A stretch of DNA of 54,984 bases from Planctomycetota bacterium (GTDB lineage: Bacteria; Planctomycetota; SZUA-567; JAKLDR01): contig JAKLDR010000019.1 in the NCBI GenBank assembly GCA_022703445.1, forward strand, positions 1 through 54,984, in the 5' to 3' direction. The notes under the pieces are model-generated. The model saw only the letters and a list, made by a program, of their open reading frames with translations, had not been told where the DNA came from and did no database searches. Of this stretch, positions 18,676 through 27,053 are shown piece by piece. How positions within the stretch are numbered: position 1 is the first letter of the stretch; every line of letters starts with the position of its first letter. The translations under genes were made by a program, and so were the position numbers.

Positions 18676-19520
18676 GCGAACCGGCGGCGACCGCCCCCTG
18701 CCGACGCGGGTCCGCCAAGCGCCACGCGCTCCTGGCCGGCTCGCTGGTCATGCTGGGCGTCGCCGCCCTGGCCCTCTGGACCGGCTGGGAGGTGGCCGCC
18801 GGCCAGGGCCACAAGGCCGGAGGCGTGCTCCTGCTGGCCGCCTCGGCCGTCACGTTGACGGCCTGCGGCGGGCTGCTCAGGCTCCTGAGATCCCGGCGGC
18901 TGGAGCGGGCGGCCGGCCGCGCCTACGCCACGGGGCAGGCGGCGCTGGCCGGCTGGCCGGACTGCCGGGAACGCCGGGACAAGCTGGTCGTGCGCTGCGG
19001 GCATCCCTCGCTGCGCTTCTGGGTGACGCCGGCCGGGCTGGGCCTGTCCGCCGCCCTGCTGCAGTGGCTGGGCTCCCGGGACTTCAGCCCCGGGGAGCTC
19101 GTCCTGAGCCTGATGCCGGCGGCGGCGCTGATGCTCCTGGCCGGGGCCTGGGGACCGTCGGGATGGAAGCTGACCCTGGACGGGGCCTGCCAGAGCCTCA
19201 CCTGCGAGCGCTTCGGACCGTTCCGCCGGGTGCGGGACGCCGCCGCCAGCCTGCCCACCGTGCAGACCATGCGCGTCACCGAGGCCCGTCCCGGCCGCGC
19301 GGTGCTGACCGTCGGACTGACCCGGGGCATGGACTGGCAGTTGGATCTTCCGGCGGACTGGCCGCCGGAGCTGGGCCGGGCCCTGGCCGCCAGGCTCAGG
19401 CACCTGGCCGGCATCAACGAAACGGGCCTCCCGGAGGAAGCCGAGTCGGCGGGTTCCGCCGCGGCCCCCGGGAAGGCCGAAGCTGCTTCGCAACCGCAAG
19501 TGGAGGAGAAGAAGTCATGA
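18672..19520 (+). CDS. Membrane protein of unknown function
   Basis: 282 residues from a GTG at 18672 overlapping the glmM stop (GTGA). Four hydrophobic segments lie at about 20-40, 48-68, 115-135 and 140-158, in two pairs separated by a polar region (about 70-110). The C-terminal third (about 165-260) is a soluble domain with strands such as TMRVTEARPGRAVLTVGL, then an acidic Ala-rich tail. I do not recognise a family. It overlaps the following AsmA-like gene by 4 bases, so a role in the envelope with those proteins is plausible. Confidence 0.7.
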   Translation: MSEPAATAPCRRGSAKRHALLAGSLVMLGVAALALWTGWEVAAGQGHKAGGVLLLAASAVTLTACGGLLRLLRSRRLERAAGRAYATGQAALAGWPDCRERRDKLVVRCGHPSLRFWVTPAGLGLSAALLQWLGSRDFSPGELVLSLMPAAALMLLAGAWGPSGWKLTLDGACQSLTCERFGPFRRVRDAAASLPTVQTMRVTEARPGRAVLTVGLTRGMDWQLDLPADWPPELGRALAARLRHLAGINETGLPEEAESAGSAAAPGKAEAASQPQVEEKKS

Positions 19521-20323
19521 AGAAGGCGCCGAAGGTCATCCTCATCTCCCTGGCAGTGGTCGTCGTCCTGGTCCTGGTCGTCGTGGGCATAGTCATCCTC
19601 TCGCTCAACTCCATCGTCAAGACCGGCGCGGAGAAGGGCGGCACCTACGCCCTCAAGGTCCCGGTGCGCCTGGACTCCGCCAACATCTCGCTATTCGGGG
19701 GCTCGGCCGAGCTCAAGGGCTTCTCGGTGGACAACCCCCCGGGCTACGACCAGAACAAGAAGGCCATCCGCTTCGGCGAGGTCCGGGCCAGCGTCCGGCC
19801 GGGATCGCTGTCCGAGGAGGTCATCGAGATCCCCGAGGTGGTCATCCGCCAGCCGGAGATCTCCGTGGAGGGCGACCTCAAGGACGGCTCCAACATCCAG
19901 AAGCTGCTCAAGAACCTCGAGGAGACGGTCGGCTCGGGCGGCGCCGGCAAGCCCCCCGCCGACAAGCCGGCGCCGGGCGGCAAGGATGAGGGCCCCGGCA
20001 AGAAGCTCAGGATCGGCCGGATCCTGATCGAGGACGCCAAGGTCAGCCTCGGCGCCACCTTCCTGGGCGGCGAGGCCGGCAGCGCCACCCTGCCGAAGAT
20101 CGAGCTCAAGGACATCGGCACCGGCCCGGGCGGCGCCACGCCGGCCGAGGTGGCCAGCAAGGTGCTCAACGCCATCCTGCTCGAGTCCTCCAAGGCCTCC
20201 GGCAAGGTCGGCGACGCCATGAAGAAGTTCAACGATCAGGCCGGCGTCCTCAAGGGCCTCGGCAACGATGTCAAGGAGACCGGCAAGGGCCTGCTGGACG
20301 GCGTCAAGGGCATCTTCAAGTAA
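19517..20323 (+). CDS. AsmA-like envelope protein (copy 1)
   Basis: 268 residues. One N-terminal membrane helix (about 6-28, ILISLAVVVVLVLVVVGIVI), then an AsmA-type beta domain with LDSANISLFGGSAELKGFSV and VDNPPGYDQNKKAIRFGEV, and the typical closing pattern LRIGRILIEDAKVSL. A Gly/Pro/Lys linker divides it at about 140-160. The C-terminal ~45 residues form an amphipathic helix (KETGKGLLDGVKGIFK). AsmA-like proteins work in lipid and outer-membrane homeostasis; this one is a short form. GGAGGAGAAG precedes the ATG. It is a clear paralog of the next gene. Confidence 0.78.
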   Translation: MKKAPKVILISLAVVVVLVLVVVGIVILSLNSIVKTGAEKGGTYALKVPVRLDSANISLFGGSAELKGFSVDNPPGYDQNKKAIRFGEVRASVRPGSLSEEVIEIPEVVIRQPEISVEGDLKDGSNIQKLLKNLEETVGSGGAGKPPADKPAPGGKDEGPGKKLRIGRILIEDAKVSLGATFLGGEAGSATLPKIELKDIGTGPGGATPAEVASKVLNAILLESSKASGKVGDAMKKFNDQAGVLKGLGNDVKETGKGLLDGVKGIFK

Positions 20324-20399
20324 GGACGGCGGCTCGGGCGACAGCTCCAGGCAGCCGACCCGCCCCGGGTTGGACCGGAGAGACGGTGGAGACCGGACC

Positions 20400-21509
20400 A
20401 TGAAGCCTGTCAGAAAGGTCCTGTGGGCCGCGCTGGTCCTGCTGGCGGCGGCCGCCGCCGGCGCCGGATGGTTCCTGTCCACCCTGGACTCGCGGGTGGA
20501 GAGCATGATCGAGGCCACCTCCGGCGAGTACCTGGGAGTGCCGGTGGAGGTGCAGTCCGTCCGGGTGTCGCTGCTCGACGGGCGGGCGCTGCTGCGGGGC
20601 TTCGGGGCCGGCAACCCGGCCGGGTTCGCCACCCCCCGGTCCTTCCGCGCCGGCGAACTGGCCGCCTCCTTCGAACTCCGCTCCGCGTTCGGCGACCTTG
20701 TGACCGTGCCGGAGATCCGCGCCCGCGGCCTAGAAATCACCGTCGAGGGCGGCCCGGGCGGCTCGAACCTCGCAGCCATCGTCAAGAACGCCAGGAAGGT
20801 GTCCGCGGAAAAGCGCCGGCTCTGGGAGGCGACCGGCGAGCCGCCGCCCCGCGAGCGGCTCTACCGCGTCGGGCGCATCGTGGCCGTCGACACCACCGTC
20901 CGGCTCTCGGCCACTTTCATGGGCGGCCGGGAGGCCAGCTGCGCCATTCCGAAGATCGAGCTGACCGACCTGCCCGAGGAGATGACCGGCGGCGAGATTC
21001 TCGGCCAGCTGGTCGAGGCCATCCTGCGCGACTCGGCCAAGAGCCCCGGCCGCATTGGCAAGCTGCTGGGCGACCTGACCGTCCAGGCCGGCATCGCCAT
21101 GGTCGAACGCGCCGTGGAGGGCGCCGGCGAGGCCGGCAAGACCGCCCTGGAGGGCGCCGGCGCCGCGGCCCGGGAGGTCGGCTCGGGCATGGGCCAGGCC
21201 GCCAAGGGCGTGGGCGCCGGGCTCGGCGAGGGCATCGTCGGGGTCTCCGGCGGGGTCGGCGAGGTCGGCAGCGGCATGATCCGCGGCGCAGGCGGCACCG
21301 CCGAGAACGTCGGCAAGGGCATCGGCGGGGCCGTCGAGCACGTGGGCAGCGGCATCGGGGCGGTCGGCGGCGGGGTGCTCAAGGGAGCGGCCGGAGTGGT
21401 CAAGGGCGTCGGCTCCGGGGCGGTGGGCGCCGTGGAAACCGTCAGCGAGCTCTTCCGGCCGGGGACCGGGGAACCCAGTAAGCCCGAGGAGAAAGGGGCC
21501 AAGCCGTGA
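20400..21509 (+). CDS. AsmA-like envelope protein (copy 2) with glycine-rich amphipathic tail
   Basis: 369 residues from the ATG at 20400. Membrane helix at about 6-26, then the same beta domain as copy 1 (VQSVRVSLLDGRALLRGF, GNPAGFATPRSFRAGEL, YRVGRIVAVDTTVRLSATFM, CAIPKIELTDL). From about residue 235 to 355 the protein is a run of Gly, Ala and Val with regularly spaced charges, such as GAAREVGSGMGQAAKGVG and GGAVEHVGSGIGAVGGG. This looks like a long weakly periodic amphipathic helix of the lipid-binding 11-mer type. The frame upstream of 20400 has no ribosome site. Its stop overlaps the acetyltransferase start (GTGA). Confidence 0.78.
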   Translation: MKPVRKVLWAALVLLAAAAAGAGWFLSTLDSRVESMIEATSGEYLGVPVEVQSVRVSLLDGRALLRGFGAGNPAGFATPRSFRAGELAASFELRSAFGDLVTVPEIRARGLEITVEGGPGGSNLAAIVKNARKVSAEKRRLWEATGEPPPRERLYRVGRIVAVDTTVRLSATFMGGREASCAIPKIELTDLPEEMTGGEILGQLVEAILRDSAKSPGRIGKLLGDLTVQAGIAMVERAVEGAGEAGKTALEGAGAAAREVGSGMGQAAKGVGAGLGEGIVGVSGGVGEVGSGMIRGAGGTAENVGKGIGGAVEHVGSGIGAVGGGVLKGAAGVVKGVGSGAVGAVETVSELFRPGTGEPSKPEEKGAKP

Positions 21510-22057
21510 ACGAAACCCGCCACCATCCCTTCCTCAGCGGCCGGCTGGTGGACCTGGCCCCCCCCGAGATGGAGAATGCCGAGGTCCTGGCCCGCTGGCT
21601 CAACGACCCGGCGGTCTGGGTGCCATTCGCGCGGTTCTGGCCGACGAACGTCGAGGGTGAACGGCAGTGGATCTCCGGGCAGCTCTCGCGCCGCGACGAG
21701 ATCAACTTCCTGATCTTCGAGCGCTCCTCCGGCCGGCCCATCGGCATGGCCGGGCTGCGCAGCCTGGACGCGGCCAACGCCACCGGCCGGCTCGGGGTGC
21801 TGATCGGCGAGCAGTCCGACCGCGGCCGGGGGCTGGGCACCGAGGCGGTGCGGCTGCTGCTCGGCTACGGGTTCGGCTACCTGGGCCTGCGCCGGGTGAA
21901 CCTGGCCGTCCTGGCCGACAACGCCGGGGCCATCCGCGTCTACGAGAAGCTCGGCTTCGTCCGCGAGGGGCTCGAGCGCAAGGCGGTGCTCCGCGCCGGG
22001 CGGTACGTGGACGTGGTGCACATGGGCGTCTTCGCGGAGGAGCTCCGGGGCCAGTGA
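21506..22057 (+). CDS. GNAT N-acetyltransferase (RimJ/RimL-like)
   Basis: 183 residues from a GTG at 21506. The acetyl-CoA loop is QSDRGRGLGTEAV at about 107-119 (the Q/RxxGxG/A motif), followed by NAGAIRVYEKLGFVREG, the standard motif B of the family. RimJ/RimL-type enzymes acetylate protein N-termini, aminoglycosides or small amines; the substrate cannot be read from sequence. Length and domain order are normal. It is translationally coupled to the AsmA-like gene before it. Confidence 0.87.
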   Translation: MNETRHHPFLSGRLVDLAPPEMENAEVLARWLNDPAVWVPFARFWPTNVEGERQWISGQLSRRDEINFLIFERSSGRPIGMAGLRSLDAANATGRLGVLIGEQSDRGRGLGTEAVRLLLGYGFGYLGLRRVNLAVLADNAGAIRVYEKLGFVREGLERKAVLRAGRYVDVVHMGVFAEELRGQ

Positions 22058-22088
22058 CCCCGGCCGCCAAGCCGGGAGCCTTGCCGCC

Positions 22089-22763
22089 GTGCGCCGCATA
22101 GCGCTGCTCGCCGCCGCCCTGGCGGGCTTCTTCCTGGCCGGCTTCCTAGTATGCATGCACTTCGGCGTTTTCACCGACGAGTGGACCCGCGCGAAGCTCT
22201 CCGGGCTGCCGGCCGGATGGGCCCTGGCGGCCGTGGCCGGGCTGCTGGCCGCCGACCTGGTCCTGCCCATCCCCTCGAGCGTGGTGCTCTCGGCCGGCGG
22301 GGCCTCGGGAGCCGGCTGGCCGGCCGTCGCCGCCGCCGGGACCGTCGGGATGCTCGCCGGTAACCTGGCCGGCTACTGGCTCTGCCGGCTGCTCGGCGAA
22401 CGCGCGCTGCGGCGGCTGGTCAAGCCCGGGGAGGCCGAGAGCTTCGGCCGGTGGCTCGACCGCTGGGGCGCGCCGGCCCTGGTCGTCTCGCGGCTGGTGC
22501 CCATGATGGCCGAGACGCTCTCCTGCCTGGCCGGCATGGGCCGGATGGGCTTCGGTCGTTTCGCCCTGGCGCTGGTCGTCGGGACCGTGCCGGTGGCGGT
22601 CTTCTTCGCTTATTGGGGCGATCGCGGCACGCACCTGCTGGCCGTGTCGCTCGCCGTGCCCGCCCTCGGGTGGCTGGCCTTCGCGCTCTTCGCCGGGCGC
22701 TCCGCGGCCGCCTCCCGACGGGCCGAATCGGAACCGGCTGACGGAGGTGGCGGCGATGCCTGA
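22089..22763 (+). CDS. DedA/VTT-domain membrane protein
   Basis: 224 residues from a GTG at 22089. Several membrane segments: about 4-24, 40-62, 72-92, 115-135, 150-172 and 178-197. The VTT/SNARE-associated pattern is visible as PIPSSVVLSAGG, GNLAGYWLCRLLG and VSRLVPMMAETLSCLAGMGRMG. Members act in membrane lipid (for example undecaprenyl phosphate) transport and membrane homeostasis; the exact substrate is not known from the sequence. Its neighbours (AsmA-like pair, membrane nuclease) give the run an envelope flavour. The stop lies inside the start region of the nuclease gene (8-base overlap). Confidence 0.82.
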   Translation: MRRIALLAAALAGFFLAGFLVCMHFGVFTDEWTRAKLSGLPAGWALAAVAGLLAADLVLPIPSSVVLSAGGASGAGWPAVAAAGTVGMLAGNLAGYWLCRLLGERALRRLVKPGEAESFGRWLDRWGAPALVVSRLVPMMAETLSCLAGMGRMGFGRFALALVVGTVPVAVFFAYWGDRGTHLLAVSLAVPALGWLAFALFAGRSAAASRRAESEPADGGGGDA

Positions 22764-23373
22764 ACGCACCAAGTGGCTCTATCTGCTGATCGGCCTGCTG
22801 GTCGGCTCCGGCGCGGTCCTGGCCTTCGAGCACTTCCCCGGCGGCCGCGGCGACGCCCGGGGCGGCGCGCTGGAGTTCCGATTCCAGGAGGGCCGGACCT
22901 ACACTGTCCAGCGCGTGCTGGACGGCGACACCATCGTGGTCGAGCCCGGCATCCGCCTGCGCTACGCCGGGATCAACGCCCCGGAGACCACCAGGACCAT
23001 CGAGGAGCCCCAGCCCTTCGCCCTGGAGGCCAAGGACGTCAACCAGCGCCTGGTGGCCAACCGCCAGGTGCGCCTGACCGTGGCCCCGGGCCGCTTCGAT
23101 GTCTGGGGCCGACTGCTGGCCGGCGTCGAGGTCCAGGACCCCGAGTCCGGCCGGTGGATGGACGTCGAGGAGGAGCTGCTCCGGGCCGGGCTGGCCAAGC
23201 GCGTCTCCTACGCAGGGGCGCTCCGCAACGAGGTGCGCCTCAAGAAGGCCGAGGAGGCCGCCAAGGCCTCCGGGCTCGGCCTCTGGCCGGGCGCGGCCGG
23301 CGGGCCCGCCTCCCGGCCGAAGCCCCCCGCCCCGCCAACCTCCGAGGCCCGCGCCCCGACACCTGACACCTGA
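22756..23373 (+). CDS. Membrane-anchored thermonuclease (SNase family)
   Basis: 205 residues from the ATG at 22756; GGAGGTGG ends 5 bases before. One N-terminal anchor helix lies at about residues 8-27. The staphylococcal-nuclease OB-fold follows with VLDGDTIVV (Asp metal ligands), LRYAGINAPET (catalytic Arg/Glu region) and the GRFDVWGRLLAGV segment that matches the usual DRYGRLLAYV. It should degrade nucleic acids outside the cytoplasm. The last residues (PTPDT) and the TGA stop are encoded by the first two GACACCT repeat units, so the original C-terminus may have been replaced. Confidence 0.87.
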   Translation: MPERTKWLYLLIGLLVGSGAVLAFEHFPGGRGDARGGALEFRFQEGRTYTVQRVLDGDTIVVEPGIRLRYAGINAPETTRTIEEPQPFALEAKDVNQRLVANRQVRLTVAPGRFDVWGRLLAGVEVQDPESGRWMDVEEELLRAGLAKRVSYAGALRNEVRLKKAEEAAKASGLGLWPGAAGGPASRPKPPAPPTSEARAPTPDT

Positions 23374-23385
23374 CACCTGACACCA
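23358..23385. repeat. GACACCT heptamer array
   Basis: Three perfect GACACCT units and a GACACCA unit in direct tandem. It spans the thermonuclease stop codon (23371-23373) and ends 16 bases before mutM. No inverted partner arm is present. Confidence 0.9.
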
Positions 23386-23401
23386 GTCCTAAGGAGCCCA
23401 C

Positions 23402-24247
23402 ATGCCCGAGCTGCCCGAAGTCGAGACCATCGCCCGCGATCTCCGCCCGCGCCTCGCCGGCCGGCGGATCGCCGCCGCGCGCGCGAGCCGGCTGCTGCGC
23501 TGCGTGCCGGCCTCGGCGCGCCGGGAGGACTTCCCCGGCTGCCTGGTCGGGCGCAGGGTGACCGGCGTCCTCCGGCGCGGGAAGTACCTGCTCATCGGGC
23601 TCGACGACGGGCGCGAACTCATGGTCCACCTGGGCATGACCGGCCGGCTGGTGCTGGAGGGCGCGCGGAAGCCGGCCGGCAAGCACACCCACCTCGAACT
23701 CCGGTTCGCCGGCCTCGCCGAGGCCCTGCGCTTCAACGACGCCCGGCGCTTCGGCCGCGTGGCGCTCGGCCGTCGCGCGGAACTGGCGGCCTGCTGCGGG
23801 CTGGGGCGGCTCGGCATCGAGCCGCTGGAGTCCTCGGTCCGGGAGGTGGCCGCGGCGCTCCGCTCGCGGCCCAAGAGGCTCAAGGGGCTGCTGCTGGAGG
23901 GCACGGCCGTGGCCGGCGCCGGGAACATCTACGCCGACGAAGCGCTCTTCCGCGCCCGGCTGCACCCCGAACGGGTGGCCGCCGGCCTCTCGGCGGCTGA
24001 GGCCCTGTCGCTAGCCCGGCACCTCAAGCAGGTCCTGGCCGAGGCCGTCCGCCGGCGGGGGTCGTCGGTCGACGACTACGTCGACGGCTCGGGCCTGCCC
24101 GGGAGCTTCCAGAAATATCACCGCGTCTACGGCCGGACGGGGCAGCCCTGCCGTAACTGCGGGACGAAGATCGTCCGGCTCCAGGTCGCCGGGCGCTCGA
24201 CGCACATCTGTCCGAGGTGTCAAAGGACGCCAAGGAGGAGGCTGTAG
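23402..24247 (+). CDS. mutM: Formamidopyrimidine-DNA glycosylase
   Basis: 281 residues. Removes oxidised purines such as 8-oxoguanine and cuts the strand at the abasic site. It begins MPELPEVET, where Pro2 is the catalytic nucleophile and Glu3 the acid. The conserved lysine is in RRGKYLLIGL (about residue 60). GAGNIYADEALF is the helix-two-turn-helix region, and CRNCGTKIVRLQVAGRSTHICPRCQ is the CxxC-x16-CxxC zinc finger. Length is normal. AAGGAG lies 5 bases before the ATG. The final Leu and TAG stop come from the first units of a heptamer hairpin repeat. Confidence 0.95.
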   Translation: MPELPEVETIARDLRPRLAGRRIAAARASRLLRCVPASARREDFPGCLVGRRVTGVLRRGKYLLIGLDDGRELMVHLGMTGRLVLEGARKPAGKHTHLELRFAGLAEALRFNDARRFGRVALGRRAELAACCGLGRLGIEPLESSVREVAAALRSRPKRLKGLLLEGTAVAGAGNIYADEALFRARLHPERVAAGLSAAEALSLARHLKQVLAEAVRRRGSSVDDYVDGSGLPGSFQKYHRVYGRTGQPCRNCGTKIVRLQVAGRSTHICPRCQRTPRRRL

Positions 24248-24329
24248 GTTGGAGGCTGGAGGCTGAAGGCTGGAGGCTGTAAGCTCCAGTCTACAGTCTA
24301 CAGTCTACAGCCTACAGTCTGCAGTCTCC
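24237..24329. repeat. Inverted heptamer repeat between mutM and the glycosidase
   Basis: Left arm of seven units (24237-24285), mostly GGAGGCT with GTAGGTT, GAAGGCT and GTAAGCT. Then CC. Right arm of six units (24288-24329): AGTCTAC three times, AGCCTAC, AGTCTGC, AGTCTCC. The arms are reverse complements in consensus, so transcripts from either side can fold into a hairpin of over 40 bp. It fills the gap between convergent genes and encodes the ends of both. It probably acts as a two-way transcription stop. Confidence 0.92.
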
Positions 24330-26960
24330 AACCCTCACTGCCCGCCACTCTTCGCTCCTCGGCAGCCGGAAAGCCACGCAGCCCAGGTCGTCGGCCTCGA
24401 CGATCTGCTCCGGAACTCCGCCGCCGCAGGCCACCCGGTAACGCCCCGGGCCGGGCAGCACCACCAGGAAGGCGGGCGTCGCCGACGGCCCGTCGACGCG
24501 GTACTCGAATGAGAGCGTCCCGCCCTGGAGCCGCGCGTCGCGCACCTCGGAGTCGTAGCCGGCCGTCACCCGCCCGGGCCGCGAGACGGCCGCGATCATG
24601 GTCAGCACCGGCGAGCTCAGCCCGGCGAAGTGCGGGTAGCCAGAGCCGCGGCAGGTGGCGATCTTGAAGAGCTCGGAGCTGCAGTGCGTGCGCCGGGCCT
24701 CGCGCTCCCAAAGGTCGGCGGCGCGCCGCGGAATCTCCCGGGCCAGGCGCAGGTCGCCCCAGTCGAGCGCCGCGCGCCACAGGAACCACTGGTGCGGAAT
24801 CCAGACGCTGCCGTTCCAGTACCCGTCCGGGTCGTAATAGGGCGCGGACTGGTCCACGGTGCTCAGCCCGGCCGGCGAGGAGTAGCGCCGGCCGTCGGCC
24901 AGCTGCGCCAGCAGGCCGGCGGCGCGCGCCGGGTCGATCCCGCCGGCGATCAGCGGGGTCATGGCGTCGAGGGTGCGGTTGAAGTTCTCGCCGCTAGGAT
25001 GGCGGAAGGGCTCGAAGGTCGCGTGCCGGACGTAGCTGTAGACCCCGGCGGCCGGGTCCCAGGTGCGCTCGACGGCGGCGAGCCCCCTGGCGATGTCCGC
25101 CTCGTAGCCGGCGACGTCGGCCCTGGCCGCGCCGCCGAGCTCCAGGGCGAAGCGGCGCATCAGGCGCGAGAAGCGCACCGCGTGGGCCGTCGAGCAGACC
25201 GGGGTGACCTGGTCCTCCAGGCCGGCGACGTGGACGGCCACCTGCGGGGGCAGGTCGTCCCAGCCTCCGGTGTTGTAGAAGATCGGGAAGGTGTTGAGCA
25301 GCCCAGTGCCGAAGCGGTCCGTCGGCGAGCCCGGCGTGTGGCCCAGCAGGTAGCGGTAGAGCTTCCGGAGGCGCGGGTAGAGGCCGGCGAGCACGGCGCG
25401 GTCCCGGGTTCGGCTCCAGATCTCGGCCAGCAGATGGGCCTGGACCGGCAGCGGCGTGCCGTGCCAGATGAAGTCGGCCGGCTCGTCCGGCGAGCACAGG
25501 TAGACTTTGAGGCACTCGAGCGCCGCGGCCGGGTCGACCTCGAGAAGGCCCAGGCCGTGCATGCCCGCGTCCCAGGAGTAGAACCCTCCCCAGATCTTCC
25601 CCGGCGTGTAGGTGGCCACCGTCTCCCAGGGGAGGAAGCACGGGTAGGACACGTTCATCAGGCAGTTGGCGGCCAGCAGCCGGCCGCCGAGGGCAAACCG
25701 CTCCGGCACGGCGGCGGCCTCGCCGGGGGTGGGCGCCAGCGGCGCCGGGCCGGGCAGGGCGGCCAGCGCGGAGGCCGCGTCGGCCCCGCGCGCGAAGGCC
25801 AGCCCCAGCCGGACCTCGCCGCCGGCCGGGACCCGGACCGCCGCGGCGCGCAGGCAGCCCAGCCGACCGGCTGTTCCGACAAGCCGGACAGGCCGCTCCG
25901 CCGCGAAGAGGACCGGCTCGGGCGCGAGCCCGAACCCGAGCCGCCCGTCCGCAACCACCGCGTAGGCGCCGCCGAGGGCGCTGCTCGAGAAGACGAAGCG
26001 TCCGTCGCCGGCCGGGGCGGCCTCCGTCCGGTCGGGGGACGCGGCCGCGGCGTCGACGACCAGGTCTTCCCGGGGCGCGGCGGTGATGACGAACCCGTCT
26101 ATCGGGACGTGTCCGGGGACCGTGCCGAAGAGGTCGCGCCCGGCCGCCGTGCGCCAGTCCGGGTCGACCACCAGGCTGAACTCATGGGCGCCGGCGGGGA
26201 GGTCGCCGAGCGCCACCCAAAGCCACCGGTAGCCGTCGCCCTTATCGAAGCGCAGGGGCAGCCGCCGGCCATTCCAGACCAGCCAGTGGCGGAAATCGCC
26301 GCCCTCCCCGTTCTGGAAGCGGATGCCCAGGCTCGCGCCGGCCACCGGGGCCGGCAGTTCGGTCCGGTAGGTCACCTTCGTCCCGGGCAGGATGGCCCAG
26401 CGGCCCGACAGGCAGCGCCCGCCGACCGCGCCGCGGTCGAACTTGACGAGGTTTCGGAAGCCGTCCTCCATCCGCCGTGCCCAGGTGTCGAGCGCGGCGT
26501 AGTCCTCCGCGGCGATCCAGGAATCTCCGGGACGGAGGTTGAGCTCCGGAGGCCGGCCGAGCTCCGGCGGGATGGCCGCCAGGACTTCCATTTCGACCGA
26601 GCGCGCGCGGTCCGTGCGATTGGCCAGCCGCACCTCGGCGGCGCACGCCGACCCGGCCGGGCGGAACTCGACGACCGCGGTCAGGTCCTCCAGCCCCTCG
26701 AGGTCGAACTTCCAGCTGAAGCGGCGTAGGCCCGGTGCGGCCCCGAAGGCGTGGAAGCTGCGGCAGGCCCCGTCGGTGAAGTCCGGCAGCACCGGCTCGC
26801 CGCCGTCCGCGCGGAAGGCGAACATGAAGTCCGCACTGCGACCGAGCTGGCGCACCAGGTGGCTGGCACCGGCGTAGAGCTTGCCATAGGGCCCCCAGTC
26901 CGGGACGGAGAGGTCCCGGGTCTGCACCGGCCGCCGAACGCCTGACTTCCTCTGGCCCAT
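24312..26960 (-). CDS. Large glycoside hydrolase with (alpha/alpha)6-type catalytic half (GH63/GH37-like)
   Basis: 882 residues. The N-terminal half (to about 410) is beta-rich, like the beta-sandwich domains that precede inverting glycosidase barrels. The C-terminal half has barrel motifs: GGFYSWDAGMHGLG, NTGGWDDLPPQ, SGENFNRTLDAMTPLIAGG and YYDPDGYWNGSVWIPHQWFL. The last is strongly reminiscent of GH63/GH37 enzymes (glucosidase, trehalase, mannosylglycerate hydrolase), where WDAG and YWNGxVW contribute catalytic acids. The exact family and sugar cannot be fixed by eye. No signal peptide, so cytoplasmic. The end GDCRL and the TAG stop are encoded by the heptamer repeat. AAGGGA precedes the ATG. 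Confidence 0.8.
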   Translation of the reverse strand: MGQRKSGVRRPVQTRDLSVPDWGPYGKLYAGASHLVRQLGRSADFMFAFRADGGEPVLPDFTDGACRSFHAFGAAPGLRRFSWKFDLEGLEDLTAVVEFRPAGSACAAEVRLANRTDRARSVEMEVLAAIPPELGRPPELNLRPGDSWIAAEDYAALDTWARRMEDGFRNLVKFDRGAVGGRCLSGRWAILPGTKVTYRTELPAPVAGASLGIRFQNGEGGDFRHWLVWNGRRLPLRFDKGDGYRWLWVALGDLPAGAHEFSLVVDPDWRTAAGRDLFGTVPGHVPIDGFVITAAPREDLVVDAAAASPDRTEAAPAGDGRFVFSSSALGGAYAVVADGRLGFGLAPEPVLFAAERPVRLVGTAGRLGCLRAAAVRVPAGGEVRLGLAFARGADAASALAALPGPAPLAPTPGEAAAVPERFALGGRLLAANCLMNVSYPCFLPWETVATYTPGKIWGGFYSWDAGMHGLGLLEVDPAAALECLKVYLCSPDEPADFIWHGTPLPVQAHLLAEIWSRTRDRAVLAGLYPRLRKLYRYLLGHTPGSPTDRFGTGLLNTFPIFYNTGGWDDLPPQVAVHVAGLEDQVTPVCSTAHAVRFSRLMRRFALELGGAARADVAGYEADIARGLAAVERTWDPAAGVYSYVRHATFEPFRHPSGENFNRTLDAMTPLIAGGIDPARAAGLLAQLADGRRYSSPAGLSTVDQSAPYYDPDGYWNGSVWIPHQWFLWRAALDWGDLRLAREIPRRAADLWEREARRTHCSSELFKIATCRGSGYPHFAGLSSPVLTMIAAVSRPGRVTAGYDSEVRDARLQGGTLSFEYRVDGPSATPAFLVVLPGPGRYRVACGGGVPEQIVEADDLGCVAFRLPRSEEWRAVRVGDCRL

Positions 26961-27023
26961 GGCTGTAATCCCTTCACGCTGGACGGGAGGGAATCATATC
27001 CGCAGGTCCGCCCGGCGCCACCG

Positions 27024-27053
27024 ATTAGAGCCGACGATGGCAACGGCGGTCAA
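27024..27053 (-). promoter_or_regulatory. Candidate promoter for the glycosidase
   Basis: Minus strand TTGACC (27048-27053), an 18-base spacer and TCTAAT (27024-27029), about 65 bases before the start at 26960. Confidence 0.35.

Noticed and set aside
17541..19520. A 659-codon plus-strand gene overlapping glmM
   Set aside because: Only the part from the GTG at 18672 is real; the part before it is out-of-frame glmM with Arg/Pro-rich nonsense.
24237..24329. CRISPR array
   Set aside because: The repeats are 7 bases with no spacers, and no cas gene is in the window. The same applies to the other arrays.
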